Positions 35,570-43,890 of a stretch of DNA of 64,000 nt are shown one piece after another. Numbering within the stretch: the first letter of the stretch is position 1; the number at the start of each line of letters is the position of its first letter. This DNA comes from Aerococcus sanguinicola. GTDB taxonomy: Bacteria; Bacillota; Bacilli; Lactobacillales; Aerococcaceae. Both the position numbers and the translations under genes were made by a program. The notes beneath the pieces are model-generated. The model had not been told where the DNA came from. It did no database searches and saw only the letters and a list, made by a program, of their open reading frames with translations. The stretch is taken from NCBI RefSeq assembly GCF_008726925.1, contig NZ_VYWO01000001.1, forward strand, positions 62,001 to 126,000, in the 5' to 3' direction.

Positions 35570-35593
35570 AAAAAAAGCCCACCAAATAGTGGG
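35570..35593 (-). terminator. Intrinsic terminator of hicAB
   Basis: Read on the minus strand: GCCCAC-TATTTG-GTGGGC followed by seven T, just after the hicB stop. Confidence 0.85.
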
Positions 35594-35603
35594 CTTTCGA
35601 GCG

Positions 35604-35981
35604 TTAAACACCTAGTTTTTCCTTGAGTGCTTCGGTTAGAGTTTGCGAAAAGTTGATTTGCTCAGCGTTGGCTAGGTCATTAATCCATTCAGGAACAGTA
35701 ACACTTTTTCTAATTGTTTTAGAGTGGTATTTGCGCCGAAAAGCAGCTAAATCAATTCCAATAAGAGCAGCGTCTTTGTCCGGAAACCGATCTCTAATCT
35801 CTTTTAAAGAGCTTGCTTTGGGATAATCTGTGTAGTCTTCAAGAGCGGTCCCTAGAACCTCCTCTGCCATTTCATAAGCTTGAGTGATATCTTCACCTTG
35901 GGTCATTGCTTCTGGGATATCTGGGAATTTAACCATTATATATTTTTCATCTTTTTCGAAGGTTGCCGGATAAACTAACAT
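35604..35981 (-). CDS. hicB: HicB-family antitoxin
   Basis: Antitoxin of a type II HicAB module, 125 aa. The N-terminal half is the degenerate RNase-H-like HicB fold: MLVYPATFEKDEKYIMVKF, then PDIPEAMTQGEDITQAYEMA. The C-terminal half has the ribbon-helix-helix-like DNA-binding segment SVTVPEWINDLANAE and a helical tail. In a working pair it neutralises HicA and represses the promoter. Its partner toxin gene upstream is frameshifted, so this antitoxin survives alone. It ends at its own terminator. Confidence 0.85.
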   Translation of the reverse strand: MLVYPATFEKDEKYIMVKFPDIPEAMTQGEDITQAYEMAEEVLGTALEDYTDYPKASSLKEIRDRFPDKDAALIGIDLAAFRRKYHSKTIRKSVTVPEWINDLANAEQINFSQTLTEALKEKLGV

Positions 35982-36030
35982 AAGAATTCAATCCTTTCGT
36001 TGACGTTAGAAAAGCCATAAAGCCTGTAGG

Positions 36031-36225
36031 TTAATTTAGCCCCGCTTGCTTTAATATCTCTTTGTAAAACGAATCATCAATATCTTTGTTATGCAAAGGA
36101 ACCACAGTGTTCTATTGCTTGTGTTGTTAGACATAAGCTTATGACTGCCAGCTTGTCGTACTTCTTGAAGACTGTTTTTCTTAAGCATTTTGACTAGTTT
36201 ATGTGGTATAATCGGTATTTCCTAA
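36031..36225 (-). pseudogene. hicA: HicA toxin, frameshifted
   Basis: HicA is a small double-stranded-RNA-binding mRNA interferase. The minus strand encodes HKLVKMLKKN and EVRQAGSHKLMS, with the catalytic-region His in GSH, up to about 36110. The rest, VVPLHNKDIDDSF and ILKQAGLN with the stop at 36031, is in the next frame. No ATG fits the HKLVKM frame before a TAG; the first usable Met is at 36188, inside the motif. The toxin therefore has at least one frameshift and probably a lost start. It stands directly upstream of hicB, the normal order. Confidence 0.85.
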
Positions 36226-36441
36226 CTCTTTTATATACATATATCATACATACAAAATGGACGTGAATCAAGCCCTAAGCACTCTATTAAAAAAATATAC
36301 TAGTCTAACTATATTGCAAGAAGAGTTTAATCAAAGATGATATAAATGACAATTCCCCAGAAGGTACTAAGTATACAGATGTTTAGACCAGCTGGGGTTT
36401 TAGGCTTAAATGTGACTTAAGCCGTATGCAAAAGATATTCC
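36226..36441. other. Intergenic scar between hicA remnant and the fsa-type gene
   Basis: AT-rich tract. A short frame of 27 codons starting MDVNQALSTLL (36257-36340) and a shifted continuation (NDNSPEGTKY) suggest a second decayed small gene. A hairpin GGCTTAA (36403-36409) / TTAAGCC (36417-36423) precedes the promoter of the aldolase gene. Nothing else is supported. Confidence 0.4.
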
Positions 36442-36471
36442 TTGTGACCGCTTTATGAAGTATGGTAGAAT
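36442..36471 (+). promoter_or_regulatory. Sigma-A promoter of the FSA-type aldolase gene
   Basis: TTGTGA, 18-bp spacer, TAGAAT, about 40 bp before the start. Confidence 0.6.
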
Positions 36472-36512
36472 GGACCTATAAAAATTAGAAAATGATTAAA
36501 GGGGGAGATCAG

Positions 36513-37160
36513 GTGAAATTTTTCCTGGATACAGCCAATGTAGATGAGATTAAACGCATCGCAGCTTTAGGCTTGGTGGATGGGGTGACGACCAACCCAA
36601 GTATTATTGCACGGGAAGGCCGGCCTTTTGAGGAAGTGATCAAGGAAATCTGCTCTGTCGTCGACGGACCTGTTAGTGCGGAAGTCGTGAGCTTGGACAC
36701 AGAAGGTATGGTTAATGAGGCCCGCAACTTAGCCAAATGGGCTTCTAATGTTGTGGTTAAGATTCCTATGACGGAAGCAGGACTAGCAGCTGTCTACCAA
36801 TTGTCAGAAGAAGGAATCAAGACGAATGTGACCCTGGTCTTTACGCTTAGCCAGGCAGTGATGGCAGCCAAGGCTGGCGCTACTTATGTCAGTCCCTTCG
36901 TTGGGCGCTTGGAAGATATCGGGACAGATGCCTATGCCCTGATCTCCGATATTCGGGACATGCTGGACTTTTACGGCTACGACACCGAAATTATTGCCGC
37001 CAGCATCCGGACCCTGCCTCACTTTGAAGAAGTTGTCCGGCGCGGCGCCCATATTGCCACTGTGCCAGGTAACTTATTCCCTAAATTGTGGAAACACCCC
37101 CTAACAGATTCAGGGATCGAAGGCTTCCTCAAAGACTGGGAAAACTATTCAAATAAGTAA
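36513..37160 (+). CDS. Fructose-6-phosphate aldolase / small transaldolase (TalC/FSA family)
   Basis: Class I TIM-barrel aldolase, 215 aa, matching the 214-220 residues of this subfamily. [13 protein letters not shown] opens the barrel, [10 protein letters not shown] is the conserved second strand, and [11 protein letters not shown] holds the Schiff-base Lys83. [27 protein letters not shown] and [12 protein letters not shown] follow. It acts as a transaldolase in the pentose phosphate route or splits fructose 6-phosphate. The start is GTG at 36513 with GGGGGAG upstream; ATG 36492 has none. A structured repeat begins at its stop codon. Confidence 0.93.
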   Translation: MKFFLDTANVDEIKRIAALGLVDGVTTNPSIIAREGRPFEEVIKEICSVVDGPVSAEVVSLDTEGMVNEARNLAKWASNVVVKIPMTEAGLAAVYQLSEEGIKTNVTLVFTLSQAVMAAKAGATYVSPFVGRLEDIGTDAYALISDIRDMLDFYGYDTEIIAASIRTLPHFEEVVRRGAHIATVPGNLFPKLWKHPLTDSGIEGFLKDWENYSNK

Positions 37161-37287
37161 AGGGTGTGAGGGCTAGCGGGAGAAATAGACCTCTGGAGCA
37201 AAGAGCCAGAGAAGACTGTAAGTCTTCGGCGGATCTTTGCGAAGAGGAGCTATTTCTGCTAGCCCGAACCCAACTAAAGGGTGTGAG
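37159..37287. repeat. Structured dispersed repeat, copy A (unit 1)
   Basis: Begins with AAAGGGTGTGAG at the stop codon of the upstream gene and ends in a second GGGTGTGAG. Nested inverted repeats are GGCTAGC/GCTAGCC, then AGAAATAG/CTATTTCT, then GAAGACT/AGTCTTC. The core of about 80 bp differs at only three positions from the inverted copy at 50341-50470. It could be a mobile or a regulatory RNA element. Confidence 0.85.
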
Positions 37288-37372
37288 CAAGAGCGCTTAG
37301 AAAGGGAGCTCTGGCGAAAGTTTTTTACAGAGCGATAGCTTTCTGTGCGTCTGACCCCAATCATAGCCAGTC
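37279..37372. repeat. Structured dispersed repeat, unit 2 (divergent)
   Basis: Shares the GGGTGTGAG header with unit 1 and has the same layout: AGAAAG/CTTTCT around an inner GCTCTG/CAGAGC hairpin, then a tail TGACCCCAATCATAG resembling unit 1's CGAACCCAACTAAAG. The sequence between is different, so the structure rather than the sequence is shared. Confidence 0.6.
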
Positions 37373-37425
37373 AAAAAAAGAGAATCTACACTTTACCATA
37401 CGGTAGGAGGTAGATTCTCTTTTTT
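37373..37425. terminator. Bidirectional intrinsic terminator
   Basis: AAAGAGAATCTAC pairs with GTAGATTCTCTTT, with A- and T-runs. It closes the HTH gene on the minus strand and the aldolase unit. Confidence 0.85.
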
Positions 37426-37729
37426 AGTCTTTTAACTCTTGGGCATAGTGGAGTAATTGGGCCTGCTTGTCTGTATCCAGGGAGTCGAAGATTTGTACGA
37501 GTTGGTCACCTGGGCTCTGGTACTTTTCACGCAGGTCTTCTGTGAGGAGCTCGTCAATGCCGACATGGTAAATGGCAGCCAATTCTTCTACCACATCCAA
37601 GGATGGGGTATATTTTCCATTCTCCCAATCTGAAATTGTGGAATTGGTTTTGCGGTTAAGCTTACGAGCAATGTCTTTTTGGTAGTAATGATTCTTCTGG
37701 CGCAGATATTTTAAGTTTTCTGCTAACAT
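37424..37729 (-). CDS. XRE-family HTH regulator
   Basis: 101-aa DNA-binding protein. The N-terminal Cro/C1-type HTH (about residues 3-60) has LKYLRQKNHYYQKDIARKL and STISDWENGKYTP. The C-terminal 35 residues are a small helical segment. Targets are unknown. Divergent from a second HTH gene at 37910, with the palindrome TTCATATGAA in the intervening DNA. RBS GGAGGG. Confidence 0.82.
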   Translation of the reverse strand: MLAENLKYLRQKNHYYQKDIARKLNRKTNSTISDWENGKYTPSLDVVEELAAIYHVGIDELLTEDLREKYQSPGDQLVQIFDSLDTDKQAQLLHYAQELKD

Positions 37730-37770
37730 ATAACACCCTCCTTTATATTTATATTAATCATAGCATGTTC

Positions 37771-37780
37771 ATATGAATAA
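37771..37780. promoter_or_regulatory. Palindrome TTCATATGAA between the divergent HTH genes
   Basis: Perfect 10-bp palindrome near the minus-strand gene's start, 41 bp upstream. A related TTCATATGA lies at 37890-37898 at the end of the other gene's -10. Each lies in a promoter, so an HTH protein of the pair may bind both. Confidence 0.45.
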
Positions 37781-37861
37781 TGAAACCAAATTCATGAAAT
37801 TTGTTTTACTTCTAATATTTAGAAATATAGTTCGATAATTTAGAAATTTGATGAAATAAAT

Positions 37862-37890
37862 TTGACTTACATATATGCTAACTATATAAT
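37862..37890 (+). promoter_or_regulatory. Sigma-A promoter of the small HTH gene
   Basis: TTGACT, 17-bp spacer, consensus TATAAT, directly followed by TTCATATGA, which overlaps the start point. Confidence 0.75.
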
Positions 37891-37909
37891 TCATATGAGG
37901 AGGCTTGCT

Positions 37910-38110
37910 ATGGAAAGAAAACACCTAGAGGACTGGCGCAAGAGTAAGGGACTGACCCAAGAACAATTGGCCCAGGCTGTCCGTATCACAACCCGGACGA
38001 TTGCAAATTATGAGAAGGACCCACGAAATCTCTGCCACGCCTCATATGCCAATGTATTAAGAATAGCAGAGGTCTTAAATATTCACCCAGACCAATTAGA
38101 AATCAAATAA
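37910..38110 (+). CDS. Small XRE-family HTH protein
   Basis: 66-aa single-domain HTH protein. The recognition part is LTQEQLAQAVRITTRTIANYEKDP. The ATG at 37910 has GAGGAGG seven bases upstream; an earlier in-frame start overlaps the promoter and is unlikely. The gene ends at a terminator shared with the convergent 95-aa protein. It probably regulates itself or the divergent XRE gene. Confidence 0.82.
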   Translation: MERKHLEDWRKSKGLTQEQLAQAVRITTRTIANYEKDPRNLCHASYANVLRIAEVLNIHPDQLEIK

Positions 38111-38147
38111 AAGCAGCAAAGTTCAGTAGAGACACTTTGCTGCTTTT
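38111..38147. terminator. Bidirectional intrinsic terminator
   Basis: AAGCAGCAAAGT pairs with ACTTTGCTGCTT and is followed by TTTT. It lies between convergent genes. Confidence 0.88.
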
Positions 38148-38150
38148 GTC

Positions 38151-38438
38151 TTATTTAAAGTTGGGGAGGATGGCTTCATAGATATCGGAATTATCCTTTA
38201 ATCTAAGGGGATAGTTGGTCCGATAGAGCGATCCATCTTGGTTTTGTTCCATGTACATGACGAAGTCGCGGGTATCCGTAATGGGGTAGATGGTCAAGAG
38301 CTTGGTGAAGACATCATCCTGGTCAATAATAACATTTCGGATTAAGTAATCCTCAGTAAAAGAATAATCAAATTGGAAATATTGGCCAGGTTGGACCCTG
38401 TATTCGTACTCTAAGAATGTGATTAGTTCTTTAGACAT
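38151..38438 (-). CDS. Hypothetical protein, 95 aa
   Basis: Unrecognised family. The sequence is acidic and rich in Tyr and Phe (QPGQYFQFDYSFTEDYLIRN, then LTIYPITDTRDFVMY) with no membrane segment or signal peptide, so it should be a small soluble cytosolic protein with mixed alpha/beta structure. The ATG at 38438 is chosen over 38480 because GAGGAGGA lies at normal distance. It is transcribed alone and converges on the small HTH gene. Confidence 0.7.
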   Translation of the reverse strand: MSKELITFLEYEYRVQPGQYFQFDYSFTEDYLIRNVIIDQDDVFTKLLTIYPITDTRDFVMYMEQNQDGSLYRTNYPLRLKDNSDIYEAILPNFK

Positions 38439-38585
38439 GCTAAATTCCTCCTCGTATGCTGTTAGTATGCTTTTAATCATTGTACCTATAAATGTATGCG
38501 TTTACAAGTTATGCTTCTAAAATTATTGAAAGTTCACTCTTTAGCAGAAGCTAAAAAAGCCAAGCTTTCAATTATCACTTAGCTT

Positions 38586-38597
38586 AAAAGCGCTTTT
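38586..38597. promoter_or_regulatory. cre-like palindrome upstream of pepO
   Basis: AAAAGCGCTTTT; extended by one base on each side it gives TAAAAGCGCTTTTA, two bases away from the CcpA-binding core TGAAAGCGCTTTCA. It lies 78 bp before pepO. Confidence 0.4.
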
Positions 38598-38674
38598 AGG
38601 AAACTTTAAGGGCTCAGCTGCCCAGCGCTTGTGTTAAAATAGAAACTACAGACTATATGGAGAGGGAGAGCAAA

Positions 38675-40573
38675 ATGACCATCGATTATGATTCGATTAA
38701 AGATGACCTTTACCTAGCCGTTAACGGTGACTGGCTAGCTCAAGCAGAAATTCCTGCTGACAAAGCTGCAACAGGAGGTTTTACCAGTCTAAGAGACCAG
38801 ATGGAAGACCTCTTGTTAGAAGAGACCCAGGCCATGCGTCAGGGTGAAATCGGCTTAGACCAGCCGGAAATTCAAGAATTCGTGGCTTATTATAATAAGG
38901 CCCTAGACTTTGAGGAGAGGGAAGCACAAGGGAGCCAGCCTCTGCAAGATGAAATGACTCAAGTGGCTCACTTAGAAGACATCGCGGACTTCCAGGCCTT
39001 TGCCAAAGACTGGACCTTTAAGAATAATGACCTTCCCTTTGCAATCAGTGTGGAAGCAGACATGAAGGACACGGATCATTACATCCTCTACTTGGATGCT
39101 CCCAGCCTGATTTTACCGGATACGACTTATTACGAGGAAGGGCATGAGGCTGGCCAAGTCTTGCTGGCTATCTTTGCCAAGCAGTCTAAGGAATTACTGG
39201 CTTATTGTGGGATTGACCAGGCTGACCAACTGACGGCTGATGCCCTAGCCTTTGACCGGTCCCTAGCCCGTTATATGAAGTCTAATGAGGAATTAGCGGA
39301 CTACCCCAAGCTCTATAATCCACGGTCCTTGGACCAGGTCCAGGCCTATTCTTCCCACTTTGATTTTACAGCCTACTTTGAGGCGGTCATAGGTCAAGTC
39401 CCTGACCAAGTCATTGTGACCCAGCCTGCTTTCTTTGATCATTTCGATGAGCTAGTCAATGCATCGACTTTCGATCAAGTGAAAGCCTGGCTCCTAGTCA
39501 AAGTGGTCAATTCAGCCTCTAATTGCCTGAGTGAAGAGATGCGCCAACTTGGCAGCCAGTACAGCTTGGCTTTGTCTGGAAATCCGGAAACCCTATCCCA
39601 GGAGAAGCAGGCCTTCTATGCGGCTACCGCTATGTTTGACCAGGTGATTGGCCTCTATTACGGGAAGAAACATTTCGGCCCCCAAGCTCGCGAGGATGTC
39701 CGCCAGATGGTTGTGGAAATGATTGAGGTTTATAAGCAGCGTCTAGAAGCCAATGATTGGCTGAGTCCGGAAACCATCGCTAAGGCCATTGTGAAGCTCG
39801 ATGCCATCGATATCTTGGTCGGCTATCCGGACACTTATCCCGATATCTACCGCCAGTTGAAGGTGGATCCTGAGCTCAGCTTCTACGGCAACCTCCAAGC
39901 CTTCAGCCAGATCAAAGTGGCCAATCGTTTGGGACGCTACGGCCAAGTGGTTGACCGGACGGAATGGGGGATGTCACCCGCCACGGTGAATGCCTACTAT
40001 AATCCTAGCTTCAACCATATCTGTTTCCCTGCAGCTATCCTGCAAGCGCCCTTCTATGCCATTGACCAGAGCCGGAGCCAAAATTATGGCGGGATTGGGG
40101 CGGTAATTGCCCATGAAATTTCCCATGCCTTTGACAACAATGGGGCCCAATTTGATGAGAAGGGAAATATGACCAATTGGTGGCAGGAAGCTGACTATGA
40201 GGTCTTCAATGCCAAGGCGGAAGATATGGTCGATCAATTCGATGGCCTGCCTTTTGCTGGGGGACAAGTGAATGGCCGACTGACAGTTTCGGAAAATATT
40301 GCTGATGCTGGCGGCCTCCAAGCAGCTCTCGAAGCCTGCCAGCATGAAGAAGACTACGATCTCCAAGCCTTCTTCATTAACTGGGCACGGATTTGGTGCC
40401 AGAAAGCCCGAGACCAATACAAGCAATTGCTGCTCAGCATGGATGTCCACGCCCCAAGTCCTCTTCGCGCCAATGTTCAAGTGAAGAATATCGATGCCTT
40501 CCATGCTTGTTTCGACGTCCAGGAAGGTGATCCGATGTACCTAGCCAAAGAAAATCGCGTGGTTATTTGGTAG
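38675..40573 (+). CDS. pepO: M13-family metallopeptidase (PepO)
   Basis: Zinc endopeptidase of the neprilysin family that cuts oligopeptides, 632 aa, close to the 630 of lactic-acid-bacterial PepO. The zinc site HEISH is at residues 480-484, with the third ligand in [13 protein letters not shown]. The conserved [18 protein letters not shown] segment precedes it. No signal peptide is seen, so it is cytosolic. ATG 38675 is preferred to 38657 because GGAGAGGGAG precedes it. It is flanked by a cre-like site and separately transcribed. Confidence 0.95.
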   Translation: MTIDYDSIKDDLYLAVNGDWLAQAEIPADKAATGGFTSLRDQMEDLLLEETQAMRQGEIGLDQPEIQEFVAYYNKALDFEEREAQGSQPLQDEMTQVAHLEDIADFQAFAKDWTFKNNDLPFAISVEADMKDTDHYILYLDAPSLILPDTTYYEEGHEAGQVLLAIFAKQSKELLAYCGIDQADQLTADALAFDRSLARYMKSNEELADYPKLYNPRSLDQVQAYSSHFDFTAYFEAVIGQVPDQVIVTQPAFFDHFDELVNASTFDQVKAWLLVKVVNSASNCLSEEMRQLGSQYSLALSGNPETLSQEKQAFYAATAMFDQVIGLYYGKKHFGPQAREDVRQMVVEMIEVYKQRLEANDWLSPETIAKAIVKLDAIDILVGYPDTYPDIYRQLKVDPELSFYGNLQAFSQIKVANRLGRYGQVVDRTEWGMSPATVNAYYNPSFNHICFPAAILQAPFYAIDQSRSQNYGGIGAVIAHEISHAFDNNGAQFDEKGNMTNWWQEADYEVFNAKAEDMVDQFDGLPFAGGQVNGRLTVSENIADAGGLQAALEACQHEEDYDLQAFFINWARIWCQKARDQYKQLLLSMDVHAPSPLRANVQVKNIDAFHACFDVQEGDPMYLAKENRVVIW

Positions 40574-40661
40574 GTGCTATAAGTCGAATACATTCTATGC
40601 TAAAATAGATAAGACGAAAGTGGTGCTTAAATCTGCACCTAAAAAGACAAGGAGTTGTGTT

Positions 40662-42353
40662 ATGGATTTAAAACATCATGTTGCTGAAGTGATTTACGAG
40701 TCAGTTTCTGACCATTTAGATCTGGATCAAATTGAAGCTGCCCTCGAAACGCCTAAGCATAGTGATCATGGCGATATTGCCTTTCCCTGCTTTCTTTTAG
40801 CCAAGGCCTTGCGCAAGGCTCCCCAAGCGATTGCCCAAGACCTAGCGTCTGAGATGGAAGACCCTGCCCTTGAAAAGGTGGAAGCAGTTGGTCCGTATTT
40901 GAATTTCTTCCTCAAAGCAGACCAAGTCTCTAAGCAGGTACTCAAAGAAATTCTCAGCCAAGCTTCAGACTTTGGCCAGCAAGACCTGGGTCAAGGGGGC
41001 AATGTCACCATCGACATGTCCAGCCCTAACATTGCCAAGCCAATGTCTATGGGCCACTTGCGTTCAACCGTGATTGGGAATGCCATTGGGAATATCTTGG
41101 CTAAGGTGGGCTTTAATCCCATTCGAATCAACCACCTGGGCGACTGGGGGACCCAATTCGGGAAATTGATCGTTGCTTACCGCTTATGGGGGACGGAAGA
41201 AGAAGTTCGGGCTAACCCGATTCAAGAACTCTTGCGCCTCTACGTGAAGTTCCACGAAGAAGCAGAGAAAGATGACAGCCTCAATGACAAGGGCCGGCAA
41301 GCTTTCAAGGCCTTAGAAGAAGGTTCAGAAGAAGAACTGGCCCTCTGGCGTTGGTTTAGAAGCGAATCCCTCAAAGAATTCAACCGCATCTATGCCATGT
41401 TGGGCATTGAATTCGACTCTGACAAGGGGGAAGCCTTCTATAATGATAAGATGGACCGTGTCATCGAGCTCTTAGAAGAAAAAGACCTGCTCAAAGTTGA
41501 TAACGGCGCCACCATTGTCGACCTGGACAAGTACGACCTGATCCCTGCCTTAGTTAAGAAGTCAGACGGGGCAACGCTCTACATGACCCGGGACTTGGCC
41601 GCTGCCCTCTACCGCAAGGACCACTATAACTTTGCCCAATCTCTCTATGTTGTGGGTAATGAGCAGAGCATCCACTTCAAGCAATTGAAAGCTGTCCTTA
41701 AAGAGATGGGTTATGACTGGTATAAGGATATCCACCACATTCCCTTTGGCCTGGTGACCAAGGACGGCAAGAAGTTATCGACCCGTAAAGGGAAGGTTGT
41801 ACTCTTAGAAGAAGTCCTCAATGAAGCCATTCGCTTAGCTGAGGCACAGATTGAAGAGAAGAATCCAGACTTGCCCAATAAGGACCAAGTGGCTCACCAA
41901 GTTGGGGTTGGGGCGGTTATCTTCCACGATCTGAAGAATGACCGGATGAATAACTTCGACTTTAAGCTGGATGAAATTGTTCAGTTTGAAGGGGAAACTG
42001 GACCTTATGTCCAATATGCTAATGCTCGGGCCCATTCTATCTTGCGTAAGTCCGGCCAAACGCTTGACCTATCAGCTGATTACTCCTTGGAAGATCCAGA
42101 AGCCTATGCGATTATCAAGGCTTTAAACGACTTCCCAGCGACGATTGAGAAGGCTTACCGGCATTATGAACCGAGTGTGATTGCTAAGTATGCGATCAAC
42201 CTCGCGCAAAACTTTAACCGCTACTATGCCCACAATCGGATTCTAGAAGACAACGAGGGCTTAGCTTCACGTCTAGCCCTTGTCAAAGCGACAACAATCG
42301 TTCTAGAAGCCGCCCTAAACCTCTTAGGTGTTGCTGCCCCGCACGAAATGTAG
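40662..42353 (+). CDS. argS: Arginyl-tRNA synthetase
   Basis: Class I aminoacyl-tRNA synthetase, 563 aa. The HIGH-like motif is [15 protein letters not shown], near residues 122-136. The KMSKS equivalent is [11 protein letters not shown]. The N-terminal tRNA-binding domain and the C-terminal DALR anticodon-binding domain are full length. The ATG at 40662 has AAGGAG; upstream in-frame starts have none. Its leader contains a small hairpin GGTGC/GCACC but lacks T-box features. Terminator follows. Confidence 0.97.
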   Translation: MDLKHHVAEVIYESVSDHLDLDQIEAALETPKHSDHGDIAFPCFLLAKALRKAPQAIAQDLASEMEDPALEKVEAVGPYLNFFLKADQVSKQVLKEILSQASDFGQQDLGQGGNVTIDMSSPNIAKPMSMGHLRSTVIGNAIGNILAKVGFNPIRINHLGDWGTQFGKLIVAYRLWGTEEEVRANPIQELLRLYVKFHEEAEKDDSLNDKGRQAFKALEEGSEEELALWRWFRSESLKEFNRIYAMLGIEFDSDKGEAFYNDKMDRVIELLEEKDLLKVDNGATIVDLDKYDLIPALVKKSDGATLYMTRDLAAALYRKDHYNFAQSLYVVGNEQSIHFKQLKAVLKEMGYDWYKDIHHIPFGLVTKDGKKLSTRKGKVVLLEEVLNEAIRLAEAQIEEKNPDLPNKDQVAHQVGVGAVIFHDLKNDRMNNFDFKLDEIVQFEGETGPYVQYANARAHSILRKSGQTLDLSADYSLEDPEAYAIIKALNDFPATIEKAYRHYEPSVIAKYAINLAQNFNRYYAHNRILEDNEGLASRLALVKATTIVLEAALNLLGVAAPHEM

Positions 42354-42384
42354 CTAGCAGCCCTATGAATAATTCCTAGAAAAT

Positions 42385-42438
42385 CAAAAAAAGAAGCCTT
42401 GACCTGCCAGTCTAACTGGGGTCAAGGCTTCTTTTTTT
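42385..42438. terminator. Strong bidirectional intrinsic terminator
   Basis: AAAGAAGCCTTGACC pairs with GGTCAAGGCTTCTTT with A- and T-runs. It separates argS from the convergent membrane-protein gene. Confidence 0.95.
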
Positions 42439-43633
42439 AACTATAGGGATACTGGCCTGCTTGAGCTTCTTGGATTATATTCTTAATCGGGAGGACGATG
42501 ATTAAGAAGAGGAAGCTGGTCTGAATCCAAAAGATGGTCAAATCTAAGAGGCCATGGAGGAGGACAATCGAGATGAAGGAGCAGATCAGGGCCAAACGCA
42601 AGCGGAGGGCGGGGTAGCGCCTCATGGTATGGATCATCGCCGCCAAGCGATAGAAGGGGAGAAAGAGGATGCTGCAGCCGACAATGCCATAGCTCAGGAT
42701 CGGATCGAGGTAGATGCTATGGGAATGAATGGTCGACTTCCCACCTGGATACTCATTCCAGACCTGCAAGTAGGTCAGTGGGCCTTGGCCGAATAGATAA
42801 TTGTGGCGGATGGCCCGTAAAGCCGTTTGCCAGATATGGATCCGGTCGCCTAAAGCCCAGGACAGAGTGTCCATGCGGGGGAAGAGGTTGGTCAGCATTA
42901 AGCCAACAACAGCCAAAACCATAATGCCGAGACTGATGAGCGCCTGCTTGTGGTAGCCATAGACATAATAGAAGACGACGATGGAGCCAACAACCACCAT
43001 AAAGCTCGTACGCGCCCCGGTAAAGAAGATAGCTGATAGGTTACAGAGCGTAATGAAGGCAAAGGCTAATTTTTTCCGTAATTTCTTGGTCCGGGTCAAC
43101 TTGTAGAAACCAATAATGATAAAGAATTCAAGCATCATGGCATAGTAATTCGGGTTGAAAAAGGTCGCTTCCACCCGATCCGCATGCTGCTTGCCCATGG
43201 CTTCAGAAATAAAGGTATAGTCCCATTCCTGGATGAACTGGAAGTGCTCGAGCAGGGCAAAGATAAAGAGGATAAAGCTGGCAATAAGGCTGATATTGAT
43301 CAGGTCTTCTACAAAATAGGGTTTGATGGCATCAAAATAATACTTGAAGAAGATCAGGTAAATAGCAAAGCCCAAGGAAATCAAGACACCCAGCCAGTTC
43401 TGATAGACGAGAGAAATCGAAATGCTATAGGCAATAAATATCCAAAAGGCTGCCATGACCCCACTATTATCGGTAAAGCTGGGGCGGAAGAGCCCACAGA
43501 CCGCTAAAATGATAAAAATCACTGTCATCACGGTGACCGTAATATAGAAGGGGAAGAAATTGCTAATTAAGAGGATCATTAAGAGCAGGGCTTGTAAGTC
43601 CCAGGGTAAACGATCGCTTGAGAGGGTCTTCAT
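42437..43633 (-). CDS. O-antigen ligase / Wzy-like polytopic membrane protein
   Basis: 398 aa with about ten to twelve hydrophobic segments. The large loop has GDRIHIWQTALRAIRHNYLFG and HSHSIYLDPILSYGIVG, which match the Wzy_C (O-antigen ligase) domain and its conserved His residues. Such proteins polymerise or ligate polysaccharide repeat units to lipid carriers. No glycosyltransferase or flippase gene is near, so the polysaccharide cannot be named. The ATG at 43633 has AAGGAGGAGG at eight bases, whereas GTG 43642 abuts it. Confidence 0.85.
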   Translation of the reverse strand: MKTLSSDRLPWDLQALLLMILLISNFFPFYITVTVMTVIFIILAVCGLFRPSFTDNSGVMAAFWIFIAYSISISLVYQNWLGVLISLGFAIYLIFFKYYFDAIKPYFVEDLINISLIASFILFIFALLEHFQFIQEWDYTFISEAMGKQHADRVEATFFNPNYYAMMLEFFIIIGFYKLTRTKKLRKKLAFAFITLCNLSAIFFTGARTSFMVVVGSIVVFYYVYGYHKQALISLGIMVLAVVGLMLTNLFPRMDTLSWALGDRIHIWQTALRAIRHNYLFGQGPLTYLQVWNEYPGGKSTIHSHSIYLDPILSYGIVGCSILFLPFYRLAAMIHTMRRYPALRLRLALICSFISIVLLHGLLDLTIFWIQTSFLFLIIVLPIKNIIQEAQAGQYPYS

Positions 43634-43734
43634 GCGAATCACCTCCTCCTTTATAAAATGTCATTAATTATTATGATACCATGTTATGACTGGAGAAGTA
43701 CAAAGAATTTCTAAAATCAAAGGAAGTGAACGAA

Positions 43735-43825
43735 CAGGGCTTAAGCCCTGCAGTGATATCCTATCTCCTAGCAAGGGCTAGGGATAGGACGAAAGGCTTC
43801 GTTTGGCCTAATTCCTAGTCCCAAG
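43735..43825. repeat. Intergenic inverted repeats
   Basis: CAGGGCTTAAGCCCTG (43735-43750) is a perfect 16-bp palindrome. CCTATC-T-CCTAGC (43760-43772) pairs with GCTAGGGATAGG (43777-43788), and the second arm can also pair with CCTAATTCCTAG near 43810. No T-run follows, so these are not ordinary terminators, and they precede the promoter of the next gene. Confidence 0.5.
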
Positions 43826-43826
43826 T

Positions 43827-43855
43827 CTGACAAAGTAGCCAAGGAATGGTAGAAT
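43827..43855 (+). promoter_or_regulatory. Promoter of the papain-like hypothetical gene
   Basis: CTGACA, 17-bp spacer, TAGAAT, 35 bp before the start. Confidence 0.65.
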
Positions 43856-43890
43856 AAGACTATGAAAATTTGCGAGATGGAGGGAAAGGC

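Noticed and set aside
35512-35589. Plus-strand frame ending just before the hicB terminator, coiled-coil-like (ALDRQKATIEAFEAQ)
   Set aside because: No start or RBS, and the opposite strand reads as the integrase core-binding domain; at best a fragment of another lost gene.
40574-40661. T-box leader before argS
   Set aside because: Too short, with no specifier loop, no antiterminator and no terminator; only a small GGTGC/GCACC hairpin.
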